A stretch of DNA of 64,000 nucleotides from Pseudomonas viridiflava. Its GTDB lineage: Bacteria; Pseudomonadota; Gammaproteobacteria; Pseudomonadales; Pseudomonadaceae. The DNA lies in NCBI RefSeq assembly GCF_001642795.1, contig NZ_LKEH01000047.1:389917-453916 (forward strand). The letters are read 5' to 3'. Shown here one piece after another: positions 9,368-17,830 of the stretch. The first letter of the stretch is position 1. Every line of letters begins with the position of its first letter. The position numbers and the translations under genes were made by a program. The notes under the pieces were generated by a model. It ran no database searches. It worked only from the letters and a program-made list of their open reading frames with translations, and was not told the DNA's origin.

Positions 9368-9768
9368 AGTATTACCCTCATCAGTGGTCCCAAATGGGTG
9401 TCCGGGACGCTCATCCAGAAATTGTCCGTACCCACGCAAGACTTTGGAGCCTTGTTGGCAGGGTGTCGGCAATTCCTAACAGAAGCTGTTTTCAAAGTTT
9501 TACGCCTGCAGGACGGGGAGGAGAGGCGGTCGACACGGCCATCCGTGATGAGGGGATGGCCTGTCGACGCCGCACTGCGGGATTAACTTGACTGTGCTCG
9601 TGACGCTTTGAAAACAGCTTCCAACGGACATTGGCGCCTTAAAAGGCTCGCTGATTCTACGGCAAATCTGAACTAAAGGTAAGTTAGCCCCTACATGTTC
9701 GGGGGTGAAAGTGCTTAGACAAAGGACTAATATGGGCCCTTGTTTCGCCTGCCCAAGCCCCGCCAGCC
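9368..9768. other. Intergenic region between divergent acnB and DUF1289 gene
   Basis: This 401-bp stretch has no convincing gene. It must hold the acnB promoter and leader (minus strand) and the promoter of the DUF1289 gene (plus strand). No unambiguous -35/-10 pair was recognised. Its central 140 bp (9482-9621) form the nested inverted repeat listed separately. Confidence 0.7.
9482..9621. repeat. Nested inverted repeat (MITE-like element or structured RNA) upstream of acnB
   Basis: Perfect 16-bp arms GAAGCTGTTTTCAAAG (9482-9497) and its exact reverse complement (9606-9621) enclose 108 bp. Inside them lies a second dyad, with GTCGACA-C-GGCCATCC (9529-9544) pairing with GGATGGCC-TGTCGAC (9554-9568) around a 9-nt loop; it extends by GGC/GCC past one more bulged base. 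No T-run follows, so it does not look like a simple terminator. No clear target-site duplication is visible at the edges. Confidence 0.65.
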
Positions 9769-10239
9769 ATGCCTGATCACATCATCAAAACACCCTGCGT
9801 CGGCCTTTGCTCCACTGTTTACGGGGATTTGGTGTGCCGTGGCTGCAAACGCTTCCACCATGAAGTCATCCACTGGAACGGTTACAACGAAGACGAAAAA
9901 AGAGCCGTCTGGTTGCGTCTGGAGCAGTTGCTGGTTCAGGTCATGACCGCCAAGCTCGAAATCTTCGATGCCGACAAGCTGCGGCTGCAGCTTGTCCAGC
10001 GCAAGATTCGCTTCGTGCCGCACCAGTCCGAATATTGCTGGGCCTATCAATTGATCGCTCGCGGTGCGCGGGTCATCAGTCAGGTGGAAGCCTACGGTTT
10101 CGTGTTGTTACCCGAATTTCGCAATTGGTCGCTGCCTGAGTTACGTGATGCGATCGACCGCGAGTTCTTTCTGCTCTCAGAGGCGCATTACCAGCGTTAT
10201 ATAGCGCCGGGCTTTCTCAAGGATGCTTTCGGCGCCTGA
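9769..10239 (+). CDS. DUF1289 domain protein (small cysteine-rich N-terminal motif)
   Basis: A 156-residue cytoplasmic protein. The N-terminal 50 residues match the DUF1289 pattern: TPCVGLCSTVYGDLVCRGCKRFHHEVIHWNGY, with four cysteines (C10, C14, C23, C26) in a C-x3-C-x8-C-x2-C arrangement followed by the W-x-x-Y/M region and a basic/acidic helix. Such spacing suggests metal or Fe-S binding, but the function is not established. The C-terminal about 100 residues (LRLQLVQRKIRFVPHQSEYCWAYQLIARGARVISQ) are typical of the longer Pseudomonas version. It is followed by miaE, 82 bp downstream, with its own -10-like promoter. Confidence 0.8.
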   Translation: MPDHIIKTPCVGLCSTVYGDLVCRGCKRFHHEVIHWNGYNEDEKRAVWLRLEQLLVQVMTAKLEIFDADKLRLQLVQRKIRFVPHQSEYCWAYQLIARGARVISQVEAYGFVLLPEFRNWSLPELRDAIDREFFLLSEAHYQRYIAPGFLKDAFGA

Positions 10240-10282
10240 TCCGCCGCCGTGCTTTTGTCTCGCGGGACGTCGATAGCCCTCG

Positions 10283-10288
10283 TATAAT
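10283..10288 (+). promoter_or_regulatory. -10 element upstream of miaE
   Basis: A perfect TATAAT lies 34 bp before the chosen miaE start. No good -35 is seen at the standard 17-bp distance (a TTGTCT sits 22 bp upstream), so the call rests on the -10 alone. Confidence 0.45.
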
Positions 10289-10321
10289 GCCGCGCTTTGC
10301 CTTTGCGCCATGTGTGAGCCT

Positions 10322-10933
10322 ATGTACCCGATCCCTGAAATCGAAGCCTTTCTGCTTTGCCGTACGCCCGACAGCTGGGTTCAGGCTGCATTGCGCAACC
10401 TCGACATCCTGCTGATCGACCACGCGAACAATGAGAAGAAGGCGGCAGGGGCGGCGTTCCAGTTCATGTTCCAGTACAACGACAAGTTCGACCTGCTGGC
10501 CAAGATGTCGCGCCTGGCCCGTGAAGAGCTGCGTCATTTCGAGCAGGTGATCAGCATCATCCGCAAGCGCCAGATTCCGATGGCCAACATAAGCTCGGCG
10601 CGTTATGCCGGGGCGTTGCGCAAGCTGGTGCGTAATCACAACCCCTACCGCCTGACCGATGCGCTGGTGGTGGGTGCCATCGTCGAAGCCCGTTCCTGTG
10701 AGCGTTTCGCCGCGCTGGTGCCGCACCTGGATGAGGACCTGGCCAAGTTCTACGGCAGTCTGCTCAAGTCCGAAGCGCGGCATTTTCAGGATTACCTGAA
10801 GCTGGCTTACACCTATGGCGACAAGGCAGACGTGGACGCCAAGATCGAAGAGATTCGTCTGGCCGAGCGCGAGCTGATCGAAAGCCCTGACGAGGAATTT
10901 CGTTTTCACAGTGGCGTACCTGTCGCCGCCTGA
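10322..10933 (+). CDS. miaE: tRNA-(ms2io6A)37 hydroxylase MiaE
   Basis: A non-haem di-iron monooxygenase that hydroxylates the isopentenyl group of ms2i6A at tRNA position 37. The 203-residue protein has the ferritin-like helical bundle with ligands arranged as E in NNEKKAAG, E-x2-H in REELRHFE, E in VEARSCERF and E-x2-H in SEARHF, as in the family. The start at 10322 (MYPIPEIEAFL) gives the family N terminus; the alternative ATG at 10310 adds four residues (MCEP) and cannot be excluded, since neither has a strong Shine-Dalgarno. A terminator follows directly. Confidence 0.95.
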   Translation: MYPIPEIEAFLLCRTPDSWVQAALRNLDILLIDHANNEKKAAGAAFQFMFQYNDKFDLLAKMSRLAREELRHFEQVISIIRKRQIPMANISSARYAGALRKLVRNHNPYRLTDALVVGAIVEARSCERFAALVPHLDEDLAKFYGSLLKSEARHFQDYLKLAYTYGDKADVDAKIEEIRLAERELIESPDEEFRFHSGVPVAA

Positions 10934-10959
10934 TCCGGCGCGCCATTTCGGCCAGCGAC

Positions 10960-10993
10960 AAAAAACGACCGTCTTACCAGCGGTCGTTTTTTT
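10960..10993 (+). terminator. Rho-independent terminator after miaE
   Basis: The stem AAAACGACCG/CGGTCGTTTT around a TCTTACCAG loop, ending in seven T residues. A-rich on the other side, so it may also work for minus-strand transcripts. Confidence 0.9.
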
Positions 10994-11025
10994 ATGCTTT
11001 TTTAGTAAGCAAGCTAACAAATACT

Positions 11026-11054
11026 TTGACAATAGCTGTCTAGGCAGTAATATT
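11026..11054 (+). promoter_or_regulatory. Sigma-70 promoter of the marR-emrAB operon
   Basis: TTGACA (11026-11031), a 17-bp spacer and AATATT (11049-11054) match a housekeeping promoter upstream of the MarR gene. The spacer contains the first of the two operator palindromes, so repressor binding would block RNA polymerase. Confidence 0.8.
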
Positions 11055-11075
11055 TTGTAATCACTGCCTAGGCAG
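11036..11075. promoter_or_regulatory. Double-palindrome operator for the MarR regulator
   Basis: Two 12-bp palindromes, CTGTCTAGGCAG (11036-11047, one mismatch) and CTGCCTAGGCAG (11064-11075, perfect), are centred 28 bp apart, so they lie close to the same DNA face. They flank the -10 box. Size, symmetry and position are those of an autoregulatory MarR operator. Confidence 0.75.
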
Positions 11076-11091
11076 CTTTCCGGGTGATTCC

Positions 11092-11577
11092 TTGAAACAT
11101 TTCAGTCCTGAAAATTTTGATTCCAGCCTGATCGGGCTGCTGGTCGGCCGTACCAACGCGCTGAAAGACCGCATGCTGGACAAGTACCTGCTGCCGTACG
11201 ACGTCACGTTCGCGCAGTTCAAGGTGCTGATCATCATTGCCCAGTTTTCGACGGATACGCCGGTGGAGTTGTGCAGGCACCTGTCGCTGGACAGCGGTTC
11301 GATGACTCGCATGCTGGACCGTCTGGAACAGAAGGGGCTGATCGTCCGCACCCGTTCGGAAACCGATCGTCGTCAGGTGCGTGTCGCCCTGACGTCTCAG
11401 GGACAAGCGCTATCCGACCTGCTGCCGCAGATCGGTGCCGATGCCATGAACGACACCTTCGCTGCCCTCGACACTGAGGAAGTGGAAGTGCTGCGCCGGA
11501 TTCTGACCAAGGTGCTGGTCGCCGCCGACGACCACATCACCCTGACTCGCCTGAGCTTCAACGCCAAAAGCAAATAA
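11092..11577 (+). CDS. MarR-family transcriptional regulator of the adjacent efflux pump
   Basis: A 161-residue winged-helix regulator. The central part shows the MarR DNA-binding domain (VTFAQFKVLIIIAQF, then VELCRHLSLDSGSMTRMLDRLEQKGLIVR and the wing SETDRRQVRVALTSQG). The start is TTG at 11092 with GGGTGA upstream; no in-frame ATG precedes it. It is the first gene of an operon with an EmrA-type and an EmrB-type protein, the classical arrangement in which a MarR protein represses a drug pump and is released by phenolic or hydrophobic ligands. The promoter/operator just upstream supports autoregulation. Confidence 0.9.
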   Translation: MKHFSPENFDSSLIGLLVGRTNALKDRMLDKYLLPYDVTFAQFKVLIIIAQFSTDTPVELCRHLSLDSGSMTRMLDRLEQKGLIVRTRSETDRRQVRVALTSQGQALSDLLPQIGADAMNDTFAALDTEEVEVLRRILTKVLVAADDHITLTRLSFNAKSK

Positions 11578-11652
11578 ATACGAATAGCCCGAAGTTGAGG
11601 GCGGCCGGTCTGGCCGGATCTCAGCCGTTCTGCCGACTTGAAGGTAATTGTC

Positions 11653-12870
11653 ATGGCCACTGCCGCCGCTGAAAACACGTCTGCCCCCGAACAGAAACAG
11701 CCGAACCCCCCGAAATCCGGCAAGCGCAAATTCCTGCTGGCCGGTCTCGCCATCATCGTCGTTCTGTGTGGACTGGCGATCTGGGGCTGGTATGAGTTTT
11801 ACGGTCAATGGAGCGAAGAGACCGATGACGCCTACGTGAGTGGCAACGTGGTGGAAATCACGCCGCTGGTCACCGGCACGGTTATCAGTATTGCCGCAGA
11901 CGACGGTGATCTGGTCCGCGAAGGTCAGGTCCTGCTGCGTTTCGATCCAAGCGATGCCGAAGTCGGGCTGCAGAGCGCCGAAGCCAATCTGGGCAAGGTC
12001 GTGCGTCAGGTTCGCGGCCTGTACAGCAACGTCGATGGCATGAAGGCTCAACTGGCCGCGCAACGTGCGGCAGTGCAGACGGCTCAGGATAACTACAGCC
12101 GTCGTCGCAGTCTGGCGGCCGGTGGCGCGATTTCCCAGGAAGAGCTGTCGCATGCACGGGACCAACTGACCAGCGCACAAAGTGCTCTGAACAACATCCA
12201 GCAACAGTTGAGCACCAGCGTGGCGCTGGTTGATGACACCGTAGTGTCTTCCCATCCGGACGTGAAGGCGGCGGCTGCGCAGTTGCGTCAGGCCTATCTC
12301 GCCAATGCGCGGACCACTCTGGTGGCACCGGTGACCGGTTACGTTGCCAAGCGCAGCGTGCAACTGGGCCAGCGCGTTCAGCCTGGTACCGCGACCATGG
12401 CGGTGATTCCGCTGGATCAGTTGTGGATCGATGCCAACTTCAAGGAAACCCAGCTGGGCAAGATGCGTATCGGTCAGCCGGTGGAAATCAGTTCCGACCT
12501 GTATGGCAGCGACGTGAAGTACAGCGGCACCATCGACAGCCTGGGCGCGGGGACCGGCAGTGCGTTCGCACTGTTGCCAGCCCAGAACGCGACCGGCAAC
12601 TGGATCAAGATCGTCCAGCGTGTGCCGGTCCGCGTCCACATCAACCCTGAGGAACTGGCGCAACACCCGCTGCGCATTGGTCTGTCGACGACCGTTGAAG
12701 TCAATCTGCACGACCAGAGTGGTCCGATTCTGGCGCAGCAGCCTCCAAAGCAGGCTGCGTTCACTACCCAGGTCTACACCGAACAGCTGGCTGATGCCGA
12801 TGCCTTGATCGCGCGCCTGATCCATGAAAACAGCGCCGCCAGCGACAAAAGCAAGACCGCCCAGCGCTGA
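11653..12870 (+). CDS. emrA: EmrA-type membrane-fusion (HlyD family) efflux subunit
   Basis: A 405-residue periplasmic adaptor that links an inner-membrane MFS pump to an outer-membrane channel. A short basic N terminus (KSGKRK) is followed by one membrane anchor (about residues 27-47), then the first half of a lipoyl/barrel-sandwich domain (DAYVSGNVVEITPLVTGTVISIAADDGDLVREGQVLLRFD), a coiled-coil hairpin (about 90-200) and the second lipoyl half (RTTLVAPVTGYVAKRSVQLGQRVQPG). Start ATG 11653 has GAAGG 8 bp upstream. It is 75 bp downstream of the marR stop and 63 bp upstream of the MFS gene. Confidence 0.92.
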   Translation: MATAAAENTSAPEQKQPNPPKSGKRKFLLAGLAIIVVLCGLAIWGWYEFYGQWSEETDDAYVSGNVVEITPLVTGTVISIAADDGDLVREGQVLLRFDPSDAEVGLQSAEANLGKVVRQVRGLYSNVDGMKAQLAAQRAAVQTAQDNYSRRRSLAAGGAISQEELSHARDQLTSAQSALNNIQQQLSTSVALVDDTVVSSHPDVKAAAAQLRQAYLANARTTLVAPVTGYVAKRSVQLGQRVQPGTATMAVIPLDQLWIDANFKETQLGKMRIGQPVEISSDLYGSDVKYSGTIDSLGAGTGSAFALLPAQNATGNWIKIVQRVPVRVHINPEELAQHPLRIGLSTTVEVNLHDQSGPILAQQPPKQAAFTTQVYTEQLADADALIARLIHENSAASDKSKTAQR

Positions 12871-12933
12871 TCCGCCCATCCGCCTGCCCCGGTCTTTCGG
12901 CCGGGGTGTCGCCCACGTTTTCAGGGATTCGCG

Positions 12934-14472
12934 ATGAGCACCAACGCCCCCGCTTCCTTTACGCCACCCAGCCTGTTGCTCTGCACCATCGGTCTGTCGT
13001 TGGCGACCTTCATGCAAGTGCTCGACACCACCATCGCCAACGTGGCCCTGCCGACCATCGCAGGCAACCTGGGCGTCAGCTCGGAGCAGAGCACCTGGGT
13101 CATCACCTCGTTTGCCGTCAGCAACGCCATCGCGCTGCCCCTGACCGGCTGGCTGAGCCGTCGCTTCGGCGAGGTCAAACTGTTCCTGTGGGCGACCCTG
13201 CTGTTTGTGCTGGCTTCGTTTATGTGCGGGATTTCCACGTCGATGCCCGAGCTTGTAGGCTTTCGGGCCTTGCAAGGCATAGTCGCCGGGCCGCTTTATC
13301 CCATGAGCCAGACCCTGCTGCTGGCTGTCTACCCGCCTGCAAAACGGGGCATGGCGCTGGCCTTGCTGGCGATGGTCACGGTGGTCGCGCCCATTGTCGG
13401 GCCGATTCTGGGCGGCTGGATTACTGACAGTTACAGTTGGCCCTGGATCTTCTTCATCAATATTCCGATCGGCCTGTTCGCAGCCTTGGTGGTGCGCACG
13501 CAGATGGCCAAGCGTCCGGTCAACACCCAGCAACAGCCGCTGGATTACGTCGGGCTGATCTCCCTGATCATCGGCGTCGGCGCGCTGCAGGTCGTGCTGG
13601 ACAAAGGCAATAACCTGGACTGGTTCGAGTCGAATTTCATCGTCATCGGCGCACTGATTTCGTTGGTGTCGCTGTCGGTATTCGTGATCTGGGAAATGAC
13701 CGATAAACATCCCATCGTCAATCTGCGGCTGTTCGCCTACCGAAACTTTCGGGTCGGTACACTGGCGATGATTGGCGGGTATTCAGGGTTTTTCGGCGTC
13801 AACCTGCTGTTGCCACAATGGTTGCAGACGCAGATGGGCTACACCGCAACCTGGGCCGGACTGGCGTTGGCGCCAATCGGTATCCTGCCAGTGCTGATGT
13901 CGCCCTTCGTTGGCAAGTACGCGCACAAGTTCGACCTGCGCCTGCTGGCCAGCCTGGCGTTTCTGGCCATGGGCCTGAGCTGTTTCATGCGTGCAGACTT
14001 CACCAATCAGGTGGATTTCCAGCACATCGCCATGGTGCAGCTTTTCATGGGGATAGGCGTCGCACTGTTCTTCATGCCGACCCTGAGCATTCTGTTATCG
14101 GACCTGCCACCCAACCAGATTGCCGATGGTTCAGGCCTCGCCACCTTCCTGCGTACGCTGGGCGGCAGCTTCGCGGCATCGCTGACGACCTGGATCTGGA
14201 TTCGCCGTGCCGAGCAGCATCATGCGTACCTGAGCGAAAACATCAGCACCTATGACCCGGCTACACGGCATGCGCTCGACACCCTGGGCGGTGCCGGTCC
14301 GCAGGCTTACGCGCAGCTGGAGCAGACGCTCAACGGGCAGGCGTACATGATGTCGACGGTGGATTACTTCTACATGCTGGGCTGGTTGTTCGCGGGGTTG
14401 ATTTTGCTGGTCTGGTTCGCCAAACCACCGTTCGCCGCCAAAGCAGGACCGGCGGCAGGGGGAGGGCATTGA
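12934..14472 (+). CDS. emrB: EmrB/QacA-type MFS drug transporter (DHA2, 14 TM)
   Basis: A 512-residue inner-membrane proton-drug antiporter. DHA2 signatures are visible: LDTTIANVALPTIAGNLG in helix 1, the motif-A-like loop GWLSRRFGEVKLF, and motif C with glycines in VVAPIVGPILGGWITDSYSWPWIFFINIPIG. Length and about 14 hydrophobic segments fit EmrB. It is the third gene of the marR-emrA-emrB operon and should work with the adaptor and an outer-membrane factor encoded elsewhere. The substrate range is not predictable, but EmrAB-type systems usually export hydrophobic or phenolic toxicants. Confidence 0.93.
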   Translation: MSTNAPASFTPPSLLLCTIGLSLATFMQVLDTTIANVALPTIAGNLGVSSEQSTWVITSFAVSNAIALPLTGWLSRRFGEVKLFLWATLLFVLASFMCGISTSMPELVGFRALQGIVAGPLYPMSQTLLLAVYPPAKRGMALALLAMVTVVAPIVGPILGGWITDSYSWPWIFFINIPIGLFAALVVRTQMAKRPVNTQQQPLDYVGLISLIIGVGALQVVLDKGNNLDWFESNFIVIGALISLVSLSVFVIWEMTDKHPIVNLRLFAYRNFRVGTLAMIGGYSGFFGVNLLLPQWLQTQMGYTATWAGLALAPIGILPVLMSPFVGKYAHKFDLRLLASLAFLAMGLSCFMRADFTNQVDFQHIAMVQLFMGIGVALFFMPTLSILLSDLPPNQIADGSGLATFLRTLGGSFAASLTTWIWIRRAEQHHAYLSENISTYDPATRHALDTLGGAGPQAYAQLEQTLNGQAYMMSTVDYFYMLGWLFAGLILLVWFAKPPFAAKAGPAAGGGH

Positions 14473-14543
14473 TAGCGGGTTTGGCTGGGTAAACATAGAC
14501 CGACGCCGCTGCATGATCGTGCCCATCGCTCTGCCTCAACCCT

Positions 14544-14594
14544 GATCGTGCCCACGCTCTGCGTGGGTATGCCGCCCGTGACGCTCCGCGTCAC
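14544..14594 (+). repeat. Two-hairpin intergenic repeat, unit 3 (with a truncated copy before it)
   Basis: GATCGTG, the hairpin CCCACGC-TCT-GCGTGGG, linker TATGCCGCCC, then GTGACGC-TCC-GCGTCAC. A partial copy (GATCGTGCCCATCGCTCTGC) lies just before it at 14515-14534. The element fills the gap between the convergent emrB and lpxH genes, where no conventional terminator is seen. Confidence 0.75.
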
Positions 14595-14645
14595 AAATGT
14601 CACATACTGCAGGTTCAGTAAGTCGTTGGGAGACGCTGTCTTTGT

Positions 14646-15407
14646 CTACAACGAAGACGGTAACGCCAGCGTGCGATTCTCTTCCGGCACAAAATCGAAC
14701 GAACCCAGGCTAAAACCCTGTTCGTCCACCTGCAGCGCCCAGCCCTGACGATCCCAGTCGCCCAGCACGATACGTCTGGCGGCAACGTCGCCGAGCTGCA
14801 GTTTATGAATGGCAGGGCGATGCGTGTGGCCGTGGATGAGCGTGTGCACACCGAATTGCTGCATGATGCGCGGCACTTCTTCAGGCGTCACATCGACAAT
14901 GTCGTTAGCTTTCATGCGGGTCTTTGCGCGGCTTTCATTGCGCAGCTTGCGCGCCAGTTTGTGGCGGGTCTTCAATGGCAGGTTACGCAGAATGAACAGC
15001 GTCAGCGGATGGCGCAGGTAGCGGCGCATCCTGATGTAGCCCACATCACGCGTACACAGGCTGTCGCCGTGCATCAACAGCACCGGCTCACCGTTCAACT
15101 GCACCACGGTCGGGTCGGCCAGCAGCGTACAACCCGCCGCCTTGCAGAAACCCTTGCCGATCATGAAGTCGCGGTTGCCGTGCATCAGAAAAATTCGGGT
15201 ACCACTGTCGCTCAGTTCGCGCAGGGCCTTGCAGATCGAAAGCTGGAACGGCGACATGGCGTCGTCACCGATCCAGGCTTCGAAGAAATCCCCGAGGATA
15301 TACAGCGACTCGGCTGTGCGAGCCCGGCCTGCGAGTAGATCCAGAAACGCCCGGGTAATGTCCGGGCGTTCTTGCTCAAGATGCAAATCGGAGATCAGCA
15401 GTATCAC
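14646..15407 (-). CDS. lpxH: UDP-2,3-diacylglucosamine diphosphatase
   Basis: A peripheral membrane metallophosphoesterase of lipid A synthesis that hydrolyses UDP-2,3-diacylglucosamine to lipid X and UMP. The 253-residue protein shows the dinuclear metal site motifs in order: DLH (D7, H9), GDFFEAWIGDD, GNRDFMIG, HGDSLCTRD and HGHTHRP. Its ATG overlaps the ppiB stop by 4 bp (ATGA), so it is translationally coupled behind ppiB, an arrangement common in gamma-proteobacteria. Confidence 0.96.
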   Translation of the reverse strand: MILLISDLHLEQERPDITRAFLDLLAGRARTAESLYILGDFFEAWIGDDAMSPFQLSICKALRELSDSGTRIFLMHGNRDFMIGKGFCKAAGCTLLADPTVVQLNGEPVLLMHGDSLCTRDVGYIRMRRYLRHPLTLFILRNLPLKTRHKLARKLRNESRAKTRMKANDIVDVTPEEVPRIMQQFGVHTLIHGHTHRPAIHKLQLGDVAARRIVLGDWDRQGWALQVDEQGFSLGSFDFVPEENRTLALPSSL

Positions 15408-15907
15408 TCAACGATCTCTGCTTTTTCGATCACAACGTCTTCAACCGGAACGTCCTGGTGACCGGCCTTGCTGCTGGTGGCAACGCCCTTGATCTTGTCA
15501 ACAACGTCAGTGCCTTCGATCACTTCACCGAACACGGCATAGCCCCAGCCCTGAACGGTCTTGGCGCTGTGGTTCAGGAAGCCGTTGTCAGCCACGTTGA
15601 TGAAGAACTGCGCGGAAGCCGAATGCGGCTCCATGGTGCGGGCCATGGCGACTGTGTACTTCTTGTTCGGCAAGCCGTTATCGGCTTCGTTCTGGATGCT
15701 CGGACGCTTGTCTTTCTTTTCCTTCATGCCTGGCTCGAAACCACCGCCCTGGACCATGAAGTTGCCGATCACACGGTGGAAAACGGTGTTTTCATAATGG
15801 CCGGCTTTAACGTATTCGATGAAGTTGGCAACGGTCAGCGGCGCTTTTTCTGCGTTCAATTGCAGAACGATGTCGCCGTGGTTGGTGCTGAGTTTTACTT
15901 TGGACAT
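15404..15907 (-). CDS. ppiB: Peptidyl-prolyl cis-trans isomerase B (cyclophilin)
   Basis: A 167-residue cytoplasmic cyclophilin that isomerises Xaa-Pro bonds. It lacks a signal peptide. The active-site strand FHRVIGNFMVQGGGF is canonical, with the conserved catalytic arginine in FHRV, and SASAQFFINVADN supplies the phenylalanine/asparagine side of the pocket. First gene of the ppiB-lpxH pair. It diverges from glnS with a 208-bp shared upstream region. Confidence 0.95.
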   Translation of the reverse strand: MSKVKLSTNHGDIVLQLNAEKAPLTVANFIEYVKAGHYENTVFHRVIGNFMVQGGGFEPGMKEKKDKRPSIQNEADNGLPNKKYTVAMARTMEPHSASAQFFINVADNGFLNHSAKTVQGWGYAVFGEVIEGTDVVDKIKGVATSSKAGHQDVPVEDVVIEKAEIVE

Positions 15908-16115
15908 AGGAGAGTCGATCTCTTGGCGTTCATGAAGGGGCGCAATATCACCCTGACGTGCAGTTTACAGGCGAGGTTACATTTTTCGCGCTTTTTGCCG
16001 CTTTTCTGTCTGCAACCCTGCACTCTGTTGTCAGGGACTTGACAGCTTCGGCTATGATAAGCGCTTTGATTTAGTCGGCCTACCCTGGCCGCGCACAAGT
16101 ATGTCCAAGGATCCT

Positions 16116-17810
16116 ATGAGCAAGCCCACTCCAGAACCCGCTGCGAATACAAAGGCAGGCCCTGTCGTACCGACCAACTTCCTGCGTCCGATCGTGCAGG
16201 CTGACCTGGATTCGGGCAAACACACCCGGATCGTGACCCGCTTCCCGCCAGAGCCGAACGGCTATCTGCACATCGGTCACGCCAAGTCGATCTGCGTCAA
16301 TTTCGGTCTGGCCAACGAGTTCGGTGGCGCGACGCACCTGCGTTTCGACGACACCAACCCGGCCAAGGAAGACCAGGAATACATTGACGCCATCATGAGC
16401 GACGTGAAGTGGCTCGGCTTCGAGTGGGCGGGCGAAGTGCGTTACGCCTCGCAATACTTCGATCAACTGCATGACTGGGCCGTTGAACTGATCAAGTCCG
16501 GCAAGGCTTATGTGGATGATCTGACCCCCGAGCAGGCACGCGAATACCGTGGCACCCTGACCGAGCCGGGTAAGAACAGCCCGTTCCGTGAGCGCAGCGT
16601 CGAGGAAAACCTGGACCTGTTCGCCCGCATGAAAGCCGGTGAGTTCGAAGACGGTGCTCGCGTACTGCGCGCCAAGATCGACATGGCGTCGCCGAACATG
16701 AACCTGCGCGACCCGATCCTGTACCGCATTCGTCACGCGCACCATCATCAGACCGGTGACAAATGGTGCATCTACCCGATCTATGACTTCACCCACGGTC
16801 AGTCGGACGCCATCGAAGGCATTACCCATTCGATTTGCACGCTGGAGTTCGAAAGCCATCGTCCGTTATACGACTGGTTTCTGGACAACCTGCCGGTGCC
16901 GTGCAAGCCGCGCCAGTACGAGTTCTCGCGCCTGAATCTGAGCTACACCGTGACCAGCAAGCGTAAGCTCAAGCAACTGGTTGACGAGAAGCACGTCAAT
17001 GGTTGGGATGATCCGCGCATGTCCACGCTGTCCGGCTTCCGTCGCCGTGGCTATACGCCGGCTTCGATCCGCAACTTCTGCGAAATGGTTGGCACCAACC
17101 GTTCCGACGGCGTGGTGGATTTCGGCATGCTCGAGTTCAGCATCCGTGATGACCTAGACCGCAATGCGCCACGCGCCATGTGCGTGCTGCGTCCGTTGAA
17201 GGTCGTGATCACCAATTACCCGGAAGGCCAGGTCGAGAAGCTCGAACTGCCGCGTCACCCCAAGGAAGACCTGGGCGTGCGCGAACTGCCGTTTGCTCGC
17301 GAGATCTACATCGATCGCGACGACTATATGGAAGAGCCGCCGAAAGGCTACAAGCGCCTTGAGCCGAACGGCGAAGTGCGCCTGCGCGGTAGCTACGTGA
17401 TCCGTGCCGACGAGGCCATCAAGGACGCCGACGGCAACATCGTCGAGCTGCGCTGCTCCTACGACCCTGACACCCTGGGCAAGAACCCTGAAGGCCGCAA
17501 GGTCAAGGGCGTTATCCACTGGGTGCCGGCCGAGGCCAGCGTGGAATGCGAAGTGCGTCTCTACGACCGTCTGTTCCGTTCCCCTTCGCCCGACAAGGCC
17601 GAAGATGGCGCTACGTTCCTGGAAAACATCAACCCTGATTCCCTGCAGGTCCTGACAGGTTGTCGTGCTGAACCATCGCTGGCTAATGCACAGCCGGAAG
17701 ACCGGTTCCAGTTCGAACGCGAAGGCTACTTCTGCGCCGACATCAAGGATACAAAACCTGGTCGTCCGGTCTTCAACCGCACAGTGACACTGCGCGATTC
17801 CTGGAGCTGA
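16116..17810 (+). CDS. glnS: Glutamine--tRNA ligase
   Basis: A class I aminoacyl-tRNA synthetase charging tRNA-Gln, 564 residues. The HIGH motif is in PPEPNGYLHIGHAKS, the MSK-type signature appears as VTSKRKL (a threonine in place of the usual methionine), and the anticodon-binding beta-barrels make up the C-terminal 200 residues. I choose ATG 16116 because AAGGA lies just upstream and the family starts MSKP; ATG 16101 would add five residues without a ribosome site. It is followed 20 bp later by cysS, so the two synthetases are probably co-transcribed. Confidence 0.96.
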   Translation: MSKPTPEPAANTKAGPVVPTNFLRPIVQADLDSGKHTRIVTRFPPEPNGYLHIGHAKSICVNFGLANEFGGATHLRFDDTNPAKEDQEYIDAIMSDVKWLGFEWAGEVRYASQYFDQLHDWAVELIKSGKAYVDDLTPEQAREYRGTLTEPGKNSPFRERSVEENLDLFARMKAGEFEDGARVLRAKIDMASPNMNLRDPILYRIRHAHHHQTGDKWCIYPIYDFTHGQSDAIEGITHSICTLEFESHRPLYDWFLDNLPVPCKPRQYEFSRLNLSYTVTSKRKLKQLVDEKHVNGWDDPRMSTLSGFRRRGYTPASIRNFCEMVGTNRSDGVVDFGMLEFSIRDDLDRNAPRAMCVLRPLKVVITNYPEGQVEKLELPRHPKEDLGVRELPFAREIYIDRDDYMEEPPKGYKRLEPNGEVRLRGSYVIRADEAIKDADGNIVELRCSYDPDTLGKNPEGRKVKGVIHWVPAEASVECEVRLYDRLFRSPSPDKAEDGATFLENINPDSLQVLTGCRAEPSLANAQPEDRFQFEREGYFCADIKDTKPGRPVFNRTVTLRDSWS

Positions 17811-17830
17811 TGTACCACGGGGGTAGGAAA

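Noticed and set aside
6773..9586. A 937-codon plus-strand open frame opposite acnB
   Set aside because: It lies entirely antisense to a clear acnB gene, its product is low-complexity and has no family resemblance; it is a by-product of GC-rich codon positions.
11410..13710. A 766-codon minus-strand frame opposite emrA/emrB
   Set aside because: Antisense shadow of two well-supported genes, with a compositionally biased product and no ribosome site.
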